Part shown: positions 35,542-47,700 of the stretch, piece by piece
How the letters are laid out: the number at the start of each line of letters is the position of its first letter
Numbering within the stretch: position 1 is the stretch's first letter
DNA from: Punica granatum
Lineage: Eukaryota > Streptophyta > Magnoliopsida > Myrtales > Lythraceae
Direction: 5' to 3'
DNA length: 64,000 nucleotides
Assembly: GCF_007655135.1 (NCBI RefSeq)
Contig: NC_045129.1
Coordinates: 35,217,122 to 35,281,121 of the forward strand
The notes under the pieces: generated by a model
The model's input: only the letters and a program-made list of their open reading frames with translations
Told to the model about the DNA's origin: nothing
Database searches by the model: none
Program-made: the position numbers and the translations under genes

Positions 35542-37657
35542 CTACCAGCAAAAGGAAGGCAGCTTCAGTGAGAATGAAGAGGGCAAATGACCGGTCCTCC
35601 TTATGTAGTCTGCTCTCTCAGAAGTCCTCGCAGCTTTCTCATTCAACTTAGCCTCTGCATTCGCCCGCTTCTCTTCGGCTATTCTTTTAGTCGCTGCGAG
35701 CTTGTTTGCCAGTTTCTCCTGTGCCCGAGCTTTCATTCTTTCTGCCTTCACCTGCAAAAATGTAGCAGCCAGAGTAATGGTCAGAAAATTCACTTGAGCC
35801 GGTTTTACGTTTATTCAGAGTTACCTAGTAAAATATCTTATCCTATGACAAACTAAGCCATCTCTTATGCTAAGCCATGCTAGGCGAGCCATAACCACAG
35901 CTCATCTGCTGTGATCTTATGCCTTCAAAAGGATCACCCAAGAACTTGCTTCCTCTAATATAAAACCCAGGTTTGCCCCGGTAGTGCCAACAAGAACAAC
36001 GTTTTTCTACCGTAATTTGCATATGGCTCAACAACCCCGAGAGACCAACTGCGTTTTAATGCAAGTGATTCTCGGGATATTTCTGTGATGCGAAAACAGC
36101 AAGGGAGAAACTACTATGTTCATTACGATAAGTAGAAGGTCTTTCATACGTAAATGATGCAAAATACGGACAAATAATCGAGGAAGGAAGACCTTTAGTT
36201 AAACTTAGGAGAGCTTTTGCAGCAAACTTTTTAAATCATTCCGCTTTTCATTATAACTGCAGAAAATCGGAGTGTACAGAATTGCATCTAAGCAATCAGA
36301 AAACATTACCTCCATTTTCTTCATTTGCATCTCAGCTTTCCTCTTCTCATGATTTTCCCATGCTTGTATCTTCACTTCCTCTCTCTTGTACCTGACAACA
36401 GAGCAGATCAAACCAAAACTTCAAGACTTAATTTTCCGAGCTGATTAATTTCTTGCCTGCATAAGCTGATTAATTTCTACAACCAGTCTGCTGATGGTAA
36501 GTTCTGGATCTAAACTTTGAAAATCAAAGCCCACTTGAACCTGAGGACGTGCTTCAGAAATATATCCTCGATCGGTCAGGTGCTTTATGAGATTGGATTC
36601 CTTGCAGTTGGCTGTACAGTATTTTCTTTTAATAGAAGAAAATTAAAGGTTCTTGTCCACGAGCCTTGGCTATTGAGAACAACAAATTAATACCGTATTA
36701 TTCGGCCAAAAATACAAAGAACAACAAATTAATATGTAGTTTGATGGAGAGAAACGCTCAGTGTATACTGTTTAACTGCACAAATATGCCTAAGCCTACT
36801 AAACTGCAGATGATCCTTTTGCCTCAATAACATCCTTCAATGCATCAGTTCGGTTATTTAACCTCGCAATAGTTATTTTAGAAGAATAATTTATCATACC
36901 TCGCCATGTACTTGGCACGCTCGGCCTCGTCCCAAGCCATTGCACGGGTCTCAAGAGGATTCAACTTCCTTGCCTGATCCAGGTTGCTGTTCTCACAACC
37001 ACCTGAACTAGTAGTGACGGACTGTCCTCTACCTTCCACTGGCATTTGATGTTGATGGTTCTCATTACTCCGCACGGGAGTGGAAGATCCCGAATTTATA
37101 GGGCTCCGACCCACTGGAGTAGAAGCCCTGATAGGAGTCCCAGTCCTTGATGGCTCTTGGCTCGCGATCGGGGTCATCTCCGTGCCCATGTCCCTCACGC
37201 AGATCGACCTCACAACTGAGGATGGCACCGGGCCCTGCAAGTTCGAGGGCTTGTTTATCCTCCATATCGACTCGTCGGCACAGTCCACCTTCTTCGTCTT
37301 TACCTGCATATGGGCCCCATATTCTCCATCTTCTTCCTCCTCCTCCCCTCCACTCGAGCATCCCTGCTCCCTCTGAGGAACCGGGGCAATGAGCCTCAGG
37401 TCATCGGCGTTTGAGTTCCTCGGCTTGGCCTTGGCTTGGCTGTTGTTCTTCGACTCTCCCGTCCTGGACAGCCCGATGAGCCATTTCTGGGCATCGTCCC
37501 ACTTCGACGGAGTAGGCTTCCCCAAGGCCATCCGGTGATGGGAAGAGCGGTTATTCCCATTCCCTCGGTGGAACTCGAAACTACTCGCCGCCCCGTTGCC
37601 CGGAACCTCTAGGGATGGTCCATTGGCGTAGCAGTTCTTGTCCTCTACAGATCTCAT
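35542..37657 (-). CDS. Remorin, long N-terminal type (3 exons)
   Basis: Minus-strand exons 37657-36900, 36391-36310 and 35751-35542 join in frame to 349 residues. The N-terminal 225 residues are Ser/Gly-rich and disordered-looking, with an acidic run (EEEEEDGE). The remorin C-terminal domain begins near AMAWDEAERAKYMARYKREE and continues as a charged coiled coil (KIQAWENHEKRKAEMQM, EKLANKLAATKRIAEEKRA), ending RRTGHLPSSFSLKLPSFCW. Remorins are plant-specific plasma-membrane nanodomain scaffolds anchored by this C-terminal tail and involved in plasmodesmata, immunity and symbiosis. The wording of the domain is very close to Arabidopsis AT1G67590 as I recall it. Its neighbour on the other side is CDKG2, also as in Arabidopsis. 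Confidence 0.93.
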
Positions 37658-37704
37658 CTTGGCCTCAATTGCTCAAACTGAACTCCCTAATCAAAGAAAC
37701 AGAT

Positions 37705-38251
37705 CTGAGAACAAAGAAACCCGAACATCGAATCAGTTACAAACAGAGTTCCAGTGGGCAAACTCGACAACATTTCTTCAAAGGGACAGCAGAATGAATG
37801 GCCAAACAGCGACTGAACTAACAAAAAAGGCCAAAAAAAAAAATCCTTTTCTTGTTCAGCTCATAAATTTAGCAATAAAAATCAGCAGAGATATTAAATC
37901 ATCTCACTGGTGAAGTGTACCAAATATCTGAACTGAAGTTCCTATCGATGCAACACAACAGGGGACCCATTCCTCAGATTCATCCACCGAGGAAATATCT
38001 CTGTGCCATCCCCAACTGAAATCATCCACACAAAACCAGGAGAAAGAGACCGTTTTTACTGTCTGTTTCTCTCTTTCCACTCACCCCCAGTACCCATCAA
38101 ACAACCATTAAACAGATCTTCCCCCTCTACCCTTCTCCTCCTCCTCCTCCTACTCCTAAATGCTGAAAAAATCAAGCTTGCAGCAGAAAATGGCAGGTGG
38201 GTATTGCGGAGGGGAGGCTCAACAGTGAAACAGTGCAGAGAATAATAATAC
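37705..38251 (-). other. Predicted 5' UTR intron of the remorin gene
   Basis: The donor AAG|GTATTA at 38251 and the pyrimidine-rich acceptor TTTCTTTGTTCTCAG ending at 37705 bracket AT-rich sequence, 47 nt upstream of the ATG. Leader introns in this position are common in plant genes. RNA evidence would be needed. Confidence 0.5.
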
Positions 38252-38252
38252 C

Positions 38253-40965
38253 TTCTTGGAAAGGATTGAACACCATAGATTCTCTTCCTCTTATTTTTCT
38301 TTTTGGGGGTTGCAGAAGAGCAGCAGAGCACAGCCCCCACTGAGCAGAGCTTTGAGTAAGTTGGTTGATTGCTGAAGTTGAGATCCACTAAAATATTAAA
38401 AAAATTTATTGGGCAAACAGATTTGCATTGCATGGGTTGATTGGAAAAGCTTTTGACAGAGAACCCAACCAGACATGGCAGTAAATATATATATATATAT
38501 ATATATATATTTATCTTGATTGTCGCGTAGAATAAGATTTTAACGTGGGAAGTAGTAAACTTTTATCACTGCGTCGTGCAGGTAATGTGAAGCCCACTTT
38601 GCAGGTTTGGATAGACTATTGCCTGGTCTCCATTGTCAAGACACCGTTTCATATATGGCTCGGCTTAGCTTGTTGGTATTATGGGAAGAGACATTGTTTT
38701 CACAGGTCGCCTGACCACTTTCGGCTTCTAACAGCATCAAATTCACGTCGTTTCGCATGATACTGTTAATCATGGACAAATCAGAGCGACTACACCGATT
38801 GTAATGTGAAACGTGCAGCAATTAATGATCAAAATGGTTACAACATAGTGAAACCTCTTTGATAGCAGATCAGATTATGACAAAGTTTATGTTCTTTTAA
38901 ATTCATAGACGCACATCAACATCATGTCTATCTGTAGAGTCCTGTGTATGGAATGAGTAGCTCCTATTCCCGGATATCGAGTCAATCTTAAAATGGAGGA
39001 GGAGATTCCACCAGCCGTGTCCACTTTCGCGCAATTAAGAGTCCCGACGTTAAGATGATTTCTTATCCGATACTTGCGAAGAATTCGAATAGTCATTATC
39101 AAAAATCTCGATTTCTTGTTTCAAAATGGAATGAGCATAGTTAAGCAAAAAGCAGGGAATCTAGCATGGCTTATGGCCTCGAATCTGAAAGTGTTCTAAC
39201 CACAAAAAGAGAGAAAAACACTGTTCTGCTCCCGAGGGAGAGAGAGTGCTGATTTTTAACTATGCTCTTATTATCTAATCCGAACGAGGTGGTTGTCATC
39301 TGACGGTAAAGCTAATCAACGGTGATGTCGCACTTGCGTGACACGTGGACGGTGGGCGATTGGTGGATGAGCCTTAGAAGAGTCTTCAGAATCTGAACAC
39401 CATCACGTTCTTGTACCGAGTACCGGCCCAAGGCTCATTTTGCCTGACATTTCTAGCAGTCTTTATATGGATTACGCTATACTCCGCTTCCTAATCTTTA
39501 GTCCATATAGAATTTGGTCTCAAAAGATTGGGAACAGACTACAATAATCGGAAGGATTTTTGCAATTATACTTATATTTTTATCCGACTTGCTCGATCAC
39601 ATATATTATCCTTTACAATGATCTAGGAGGATGTGCTCTATTTTTTTTTCTCTATAATGTACTATCTTGGACATTTTTCCTTATACTCGTTTTTTTTTTT
39701 ATCGATAAACATTCATTGATTATCGAGGAAAAAATAAACTGAACGCCATCACGTGGCCATAATGGGCCAAAGCTGTGGATCTGTCCGTGTTTGGTACAAT
39801 TTTTGGGTTCTTTCCTTATAATGGGCCAGCGTAGTCCTTTTTAAAAAAAAAATTGCAAAAATCTACAATGATGAGAGTTTTATTTCTTAACGGGTCAATA
39901 CAGTTTAAATTGGATTATTTGAAGCCCATTGAGATTATGTATATCAAGGTGCACACCAAAAAATAAAAATATAATGGCAAAAATAAGTTTGAAGTTCATG
40001 CAAAGTGTATGTATACATACTGGAAGCACTTCCAAACAAGAGATCTCGTCAAGATCAAGTCTCAATTAATAAGCCGATAATACTTTCAAAGTTTAAGTAA
40101 ATATTACATTTTGTAACATACTATTATACGTTGTAGTTGAAATTCTTTTGCAGGGGGGGAAATTATACAATGGTACCATAAACGGGGTGGGTGTATGATT
40201 GGACCCCCTCATTAGCCCGAGGACGGCCATCGCGTTCGGCCTTACCTACGCTTGAAGCACTACAAAATTTTTCGAAGATATATGCAAAACGGTCTACAGA
40301 TCCAGAAAAAGAGAAGCTTCGATGAAAGTCGAAATAATAAAAATCGAATTCAAGATTTTATATGGTTGAGGCTACAACATTTTGAAATGCGTTAAGAAGT
40401 GGATGTAATACAAAACAGTCTAGTAGTTCAGAAAACAATATGCAAAGACAAACATATGCATCATTGAAAGTCGAAATAATAAAAATCGAATCCAGAATTC
40501 ATACAGTTAAATCTTACATTTCGAAATGCATTCCTTAATTGAGTAATTATTTTTTTTCAGTAAAATTTGGACTAGTTTTTCTTTTTAGTGCGATATCTTC
40601 AGCATATGTCTAAAATTGATTCTCATTCAGGCTTTCATTTCTCATAGGTGAGACCATGGGGCTTGGTAATGACTGCTTTCACTGGATTTCAAACTTTGCA
40701 GAGTCCAGGAATTTAGTAAATTAAAAACAAAATGCAAAATAAACGGACACAAGATTCGATAAAAATCGAACTTGAAATGTTAGACGGTCGGATTATGCAT
40801 TACACCTCTTTCTTTTGTGTGCAACCTGATATCATAAAATCTAATATATCTCGATTATCCAACAATTTCAACCAAATCGATCCATTAAAAAAATAAAATT
40901 CTTCCAATTAAAATTTTATTCATCACAAAAAAAATCGTGTTATTTGAGATGAATAAGGGCCTGTT
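38253..40965. other. Remorin promoter side and intergenic DNA
   Basis: (TA)n at 38484-38511 lies about 230 bp upstream of the predicted leader exon. A G-box-like GACACGTGGAC occurs at about 39340. Around 40326 and 40467 a diverged tandem pair (period about 141 bp) shares GAAAGTCGAAATAATAAAAA. No gene was recognised; frames at 38545-38821 and 38887-39102 have no family resemblance. Confidence 0.4.
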
Positions 40966-41175
40966 TGGTTTCGCAACGAAATTTTAAAATCACAACTTTA
41001 ACTTAATTCTATCCACAATAAAATAAAATAACTCATATAAAGTCAAAGAGTGGATCCCATTTATACCACTCTTTTTCAACAATAAAACAAAATAATTCAT
41101 ACAAAATCAAATGATGGATCTCATTTATACCACTCTTTTTTAAAATTAAAATTTAATTTTAAAATCATGGAACAT
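40966..41175. mobile_element. MITE-like sequence
   Basis: Starts GGGCCTGTTTGG, the classic left end of many hAT or Harbinger-type plant MITEs, then holds two copies of TGGATC(C/T)CATTTATACCACTCTTTTT. The right end is not clear (CATGATTTTAAAATT on the reverse strand). Confidence 0.4.
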
Positions 41176-41410
41176 TGACGTTGATACACCTCTGTTTCTT
41201 CTAGGCCCACGGGGGAAGAAATCATGTGCTGCCACGTTATTCTCTTATGTGTGAAGGGACCCACATTATTGTCCATGTCTTACGCTGTGTCCTTACCCGG
41301 AGGAAGATAAAAATCCAAAACTTTCCTCAATATGGCCGGCAGATGTCAATGTGAACGTCAAAAAGGAAATTAAACTTACACAAATCAAGAGGGACATCGT
41401 TGGGTGGACT

Positions 41411-41538
41411 TCATCAAACGAATGGCATCTTCTTCTGGAAATCCTAGCTATTTTTGGCATGATATTGGGGAATCTCATTGCTATGACTCAAACAAGCATG
41501 AAACGTATGCTTGCATATTCGTCCATAGGTCAAATCGG
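41411..41538 (+). pseudogene. ndhB: Nuclear insertion of plastid DNA: ndhB fragment
   Basis: The frame reads [20 protein letters not shown], then [20 protein letters not shown] and QIGY. This is plastid NADH dehydrogenase-like subunit 2 with only a few changes (for example AIFGM for AILSM, IAMTQ for IAITQ). The match stops abruptly on both sides, after QIGY and before SSNEW, and no other plastid sequence flanks it. A short NUPT of about 125 bp; not functional. Confidence 0.85.
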
Positions 41539-42822
41539 CTACACAAATGCAATCCTATGTTTCGAAAGCTCAGAAGGAGTTTTCTATAGATGGTACTCGT
41601 AAGTAATCCGATAATTTTCAGACATGAACGAGATGAATTATTTCGCTCCCGTCGTAATCCAATACATGTTAGATATAATTTGTCCAGTTCATTGAAAAGA
41701 TAAGGTTGTCGTTGTACTATTATATTTCGTCACGACATAAGATGGGAAAACAATGGCTTCAAGAATGCACATATGACCGAAGTACATATTTATCAAGAGA
41801 GAGGACAACAAAAACATGTCACTTACTGCAAACTAGAATCTGAGTGCTTTTGCAGATGTCATTTCTTTATCGTGGCATGGATGCCTAAGGTTTCATGATC
41901 CCACAAACAAGTTTGGTACGCTCGAGTCTGTCGAATTATGTAAAGCTTATTCACCGAGTCGTTAAAATGGAAGAACATGCGGCACTATGTCGACAAACTA
42001 ACGTATTCACCATGTGAAACGGAGGTTCAAGCTTGAGATTTTGCATATGATGGTCCGTGAGTTTACTGCTGGAGATAGTATCTGTATTGTCGAGGCTGCT
42101 AATCATTCGACTAGCTACTTGGACCTGATGATTAAATAACCGATATGAGCTGTGAGAATTCCGAGCAAGCAACCCACAATGACCTGCAAATCTAAGCAAA
42201 TACTTCAAAACCAAAAGGTAGATGGGTTTATGCTGGAGAAATCTTCAAAGTTACCGTAGGAAGAAAATCAAATGGCAGATGACATATGAATTGTGGAATA
42301 CAAATTTTTCGCCTTTTTTTCATTTTATGAAATAAAGCAGTCATCATAAATCGTTATAACATCTCATGACTTGATATTAGCTACTTACTAGTACTGAAAC
42401 AACAATGTCAGCAAAAGAGGGATTTCCATCGCAAGTAAGTCAAGAATATGCAGGAGTACAAAGGCCTTATGATCATTACCTGAAGAGGGTATGGCCGAGA
42501 AGTTTGTGCAGTGGCCTGCTCTCAGCAAGAGGATGTTCAGCCGGCAGTTCGCACGCTATCTGATTCAAAACCTGTCCCAGCACAGATTGAGGCTGATGAT
42601 TAGGACACCCGAATGAAAGAGAATAGAACCGCAGAAGGGAATCTCGATTCTGCATATAGCGATAACTCTGCTCCTAGAGGGAAAAAAAATCTTTTGCAGC
42701 TTCCATAGTAGATTGTCAGAAAGCTGGAAGTCAAAAACGATCAAGAAATGCCAAAAACATGAAATCTAGGGAAAGCACTGGACCTCTGCTTGGCATCCCG
42801 CCTGTAATCTTGCTCCAGACCA

Positions 42823-42916
42823 TAGCGAAACCCAACAGCTGCAGCAAGTGCAGCAATGGCGAATTCCGATCCTCCAAGACAGTAGCGAAACCCAACAGCT
42901 GCAGCAAGTGCGGCAA
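42823..42916. repeat. 60-bp tandem duplication inside exon 2 of the DUF212 gene
   Basis: TAGCGAAACCCAACAGCTGC and the following AGCAAGTGC(A/G)GCAA occur at 42823-42856 and again exactly 60 bp later at 42883-42916. The near-identity of the copies indicates a recent event. Confidence 0.9.
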
Positions 42917-43240
42917 CAGTTGCAGAATGGGAGGATGGCATGCCACCGGACCCTACAAGACGCTTGAGATCGAGTTGCCTTTCTCTATACCTGCAAATCT
43001 AGAGAAGCTTAAGACTTTAAGACATACTGCGACAAATCTAACAGGCGCCACTACGTGTATAAGTAAAGACTCCATATAATAAATAACATCAGCTTCTCAA
43101 CACGACGGAAGTGTATATTTCCTGGTTGCCGCCTTGCCTGTCAGGGTATAACCACATGGGACTAACTCAAATCACTAGCCATCATCGGTCAAGTTCACCA
43201 TGTCACTCGCAAATGAGACCATTGACTAATCTTCCAGCTA

Positions 43241-43312
43241 CCGTAGAACCATTAGCACTAATTTACCGAGAAACACGTGTTTTTCCAACCGTAGAACCAT
43301 TAGCACTAATTC
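43241..43312. repeat. 48-bp tandem repeat in intron 1
   Basis: CCGTAGAACCATTAGCACTA begins at 43241 and again at 43289. Second small tandem duplication in the same gene. Confidence 0.85.
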
Positions 43313-43891
43313 AAATCCTCATCAGCAAGTCCGTTGGTAAGCCAAGTCAGCCGTGAACAATCAGAAAGCTACAACGTTTATGGAAATTCACTCCCGAGAA
43401 TTGGTGGTCTTAAATATCCACAAACAGCAAGCTTCTGATGCGAAGGACCACCTTTTCCACTTGGAGGAATTCAAGCCTCGTGCCACTGAACCGAATCAAC
43501 TACCAAGGACAAGTTTCCGATAATCAGACACAGCAAGAGTCGTGCTTAAGCATGTACTACAACTGGATAAAGCACCCAATGGATACCGAAGGAATATTTA
43601 TGCTTGTATGTCTGTAAACTTAATAGGTCCGCGAGATTTTTCAAGAGCCAGCGGTAGCTGGAGTTCAGCAAAACTCAGCAACTACTCCATAACTTTGATA
43701 ACATGCCTCAGGATCGACGAGCTGAAAAATAGGAAGTGGAAGGGAGAAAAATTGATCAGGGGAAGGTACCAGGAGGTGAAGAACTTTACGGATTGACTGA
43801 TAGCAAATGTGATCACAGCTGAAAGGAGAGTGTAATTCGTGAAGATCGATGGCGAACAGAGAGAAGACGAAGAAGAAATCTCCTCCTCCAT

Positions 43892-44712
43892 CTCAAGATT
43901 GAACAGTAAGGAAGAGAGCCAATGGAGTTTGATAGCTCTGGAAAATAGAGAGGGCTCTGTGACAGCTCCCTGTGTGTTAATGCAGGAGTTCAAGACATTG
44001 GCGGTTGGTACCGACCTTCCATATTGTTCCTTTCTTTCCTTTTTCGGTTCGTCTTTTTCGGAAATTGATCATTTTACCTGTTATTAAGCCACCCACATGA
44101 TTTACCCATTAGAGGACTGCTAGTTAGACCCTCGGAACTATTGGATCAACACTTAACGATGGGTCCCATTTCGGACAACATCTAACTCACGCCAGCAAAA
44201 TAAAAAATGAATAAGATTAATAAAAAATAAATTGTATAAACATAACACTCTCTTGCGTGCAACTGCATGAAGCATGCTATCTCTTGATCGGGATCCTCCG
44301 TCCCACACCCCTTAAAATCCCATACCTCCGGCCCTTTCGATTTGGATATCCTAATTATATAGCAATCACCGGTAAAATTATTGTTACAGAACTTACAATC
44401 AAGAGGTTCCTCTATTATCGCATTTCATGTGGCTGCATTCGACCTGGAGGGCTTAAAGCACTCGTATTGCTGCATCACTTTATGATCGAAGCACGACTCT
44501 GTTTGAGAATCGAAGCATCTGTCCGTGCTCCTGAGAAAGACTGGTTGCAATGAAGAGATGTGAAGAACACATAGCACGTAGTGGATTCACCATGTTCTCA
44601 TATTAGATTGGGCTCAAGCAGACCGTGATTATTCTCTTGCAGGACTAAGTTTTCTTTGCCTCTTCTCAGTCAGTGATTGTATCTGCACCGTATTGCCTCC
44701 ATTTGAATCAAC
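43892..44712. other. Intergenic between the DUF212 pseudogene and RecQ5
   Basis: Probable former promoter of the DUF212 gene and 3' UTR of RecQ5. The upstream in-frame ATG at 43993 could extend exon 1 but the family start is nearer 43891. Nothing else was recognised. Confidence 0.45.
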
Positions 44713-47700
44713 TTATGGTGCCTCCTTCCCCACAGAGTTCATCAGTTCTGCCTTTGCTGCTTCCATTACTACTTGGAAATCGACCTGTGTATACCTTCCC
44801 CTGACATCCGAAAGCACAAATTACCCGTCTCATCAGATTTACCCAATAAACAGTTAATGCACAACTTTCCCGCGTTAACAGCCTCTTAGTATACATAACC
44901 TAGTAACGCTGACTAATATATTGAATTGGGAAAATAAATTCGCTTCAAAGTAACAGAATGCCATAATAATTTATGCGGGCCTATATTCCTGCTTTTAGTG
45001 TAGAGTTGGTTTCATCTCTCAGATAGTTCAGGCGAAGTGATTGAAATCACAGGGGGTACAGAAAGCACGAGTAAATTACCAGAAATGTGATTTAGCCCAG
45101 AATGTGGATGGGTATGCTGGGCTTGAAATTCCATGTAGTATCCTTGCAACAGCTCGAGGTGTGAACTTAGCTTGCGAGTTACCCTGTAGAAAGACCTGCC
45201 ACACCAAAGAACACTCCACTTAAAAACTCACCAAACAAGAGTTGTGCGAAAGAAGCGTAGTAACACATTAGGAGTACTCTCACCTTTATATCTGCTCTCA
45301 AGAAAGGGCTGCAAGTACAAGAAGAAATTCTATCAGCATGATAATATAACTAAGAGGCAATGGCACAGTGTGACAATGGCTCAGTGGCAAATTATAATTT
45401 TGTTACCTGTTCTGACTCATCTTGTTTGAGACGTTGCAAGTATTCTCGCTGTTAAAGTAGTCCATGATCTTCTTCTGCAAGCACGCTGTGTGCTGGACGC
45501 TGCCACAACCTAGCTCCTTCTTGCATTTATTCAGTGCAAAGACTGCAGCGTCGAACATGGCGTCCAGTTTATGCACCTGATTTCAAAAAAGGATGTCTGA
45601 GTTGCACATAAGAAATCTAAAATTTCTTTTCCCCCAAAAAAAAAAAGGAAAAGAAGAAACCTGAAATTTTTAGAATTTATCATATTATGGATCTATGCGT
45701 GTCTTATTGTTCTCAACTGCAAATATCCACCTATATATTCTTTTGATGAATCTCCAATAGGTCGAATAAAATTTCCAGAACAGGACACTCTTAATGTCCT
45801 TAATGGTTCATACTAACATCAGATCTTCAATGAGATGATTAATCGTGTGGAGGATTATTTAGATAATGTTATTAAGAACATAGAATAACCATTCTCCAAT
45901 GGAGGGAATGGATTTAACTGGATAGATAGACTGTAGAGGACTCACCTTGCAACTTTCAACCTCTGACAACCATTTTGTGAGATGTGAGGCGAGCAAACAG
46001 ATATCTTCAGGAACTTTAACAGTTGTATAACAATAGGCCATGTCCTTCATATCATATGTAATTTCCCCCTTGAGCTAGAAACCGCCAAAGAATAATACAT
46101 TAGATGAGGAACGAGCTCCAAATTGCCTTAAGTTGCCATATGCATCATATTTTTCCAGGAATTCAGTTTGCAATGAGCTTCGTATGTGTTGAGCGTATAT
46201 ATGAATTGTTCTTATTATTTCATCATCTTCAGACATATTGCGGTCCCACTGGATAAGCAGAAAAGCGTGTATGTGTACTCTGCTTTTATGTAAGTCAGCC
46301 TCATTTAGACAGAATGAAAATTGAAATCGGCATGATCATTTAAAGACAAAACCATACAGTCCTCAACAAACATAACGTAACATTAGATATTTTTAAAATC
46401 AACAGCTAATCAGGCATCACATGACCTGCAATTGATCGGTTTTCCATTTACAAACTGCTCCAATACTAATTAAAAAATAAGTTCCATGAACGATCAACTA
46501 TAGGAGGATTCAGAGTTATTGTAATTGTGATATATAAAGTTTGAACATGAATAATCTTGAATAAGAGTTGATATATCAAGCTGTGAGTTCCCCAGTAACA
46601 TTTATGATGTTTTAGAGCAGGACAAATACTGATCTAATCTCTAACAGTGAGAATGCCTCAACACTGATACCTGACATATCTCAGTGTCTCATGACATAAT
46701 TAAATCATGTCTCAGTAAAAGCCTTTATAAACTAACAAATAACAAACCTTTAGATGCTGCAAATGATTGGACAATTCTGCGGCTGTGATGCCAATGCTAT
46801 TTGCCACAGTCGGTATGTCAAATATGTACTGCCCTTGCTTAGTTTCAGACCTAAAGCCATCACCAAAACCGGATCTGTCAACCGTTTGAAGGCTAAAAAA
46901 ATGATCAACTATCCGTTCTGTGAAAATTTGAAGTTTACCCACTTCCTTAGAATCGCTGCAATGACAATATCTTTGTCAGCTAGCAATGCTGGTGAAGTCT
47001 GCACAGACAGATAGCATTCCCTCCAAAATGAGGTACAAACATCAAAGATGAATATATAAGAAAAACAGACCCAAATGCGGTATCCTGTATTCTAATTTTC
47101 CTGAAAAGCTATGTATGACCCTGCACAATATAAGAATAACTGGTTCTATAAGTGGCAGCCTACAACAGAAGCATCTGACTGCACATCCTTCATCCGCATA
47201 TACTCGACATAGCAAAAGAATAATTTGACACTTAAGCAGATTAACAGGGCCATTGCAGCTAAAGAACCCCAATGGAACTCAAAATGAGTAGTTAGCACAT
47301 ATCCCCTGAAGCCCCTACAGTAAAACCGAGCTGATAAAATTCTGCAATTAACATACTCATAGATGTATTTGTAAAAAGACAAACCTGATGGAAGTTCAGA
47401 GTGCAGGTTATGTTTAATTGTGGAAGCAAACGCAAGTACTGGACTTCACCCAACTCCAGGTAGGTAAGGATTGTGAGGATTGCCTGCCAAAGTGGAAGTA
47501 GTGTTAGTGCATTGCTGCATATTTTAAGAGAATAGATACGGTGGGAAAGGATGCTCTACAAGAAGAGTCAACAGATAATTCTAAAATATTTCAAGAAGCA
47601 GATTGCATTATGTATAGCAAGTGTTCAACATAATGGCAGGTGTTGACGAGTCATTGACTCAGTTCAAATTTGAAGCATAATGCCATGCTTAAACCATATG

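Larger units (their letters stand above)
42115..43891 (-). pseudogene. Broken acid phosphatase/vanadium-haloperoxidase-related gene (DUF212)
   Basis: Four exon-like pieces lie in order: 43891-43770 (ITFAISQSVKFFTSW), 42990-42784 (YRERQLDLKRLVGSGGMPSSHSATVAALAAAVGFRY), 42571-42480 (VLNQIACELPAEHPLAESRP...LLGHT) and 42183-42115 (VIVGCLLGILTAHIGYLIIRSK, stop). Splice sites look usable. In exon 2 the stretch that should read roughly LACVVMYDAFGV is replaced by a second copy of LAAAVGFRYG, after which RLQAGCQAE appears in a different frame. Exon 3 has one base too few before the junction (CATACCCTCTTCAG for an expected CAT ACN CCN CCN CAG). I judge it a recent pseudogene, unless alternative splicing rescues it. 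The family is membrane-associated and poorly characterised in plants. Confidence 0.72.

Noticed and set aside
41351..41602. Intact membrane-protein gene suggested by an 83-codon frame
   Set aside because: The recognisable part is a fragment of plastid ndhB without the rest of the protein; the flanking codons do not match.
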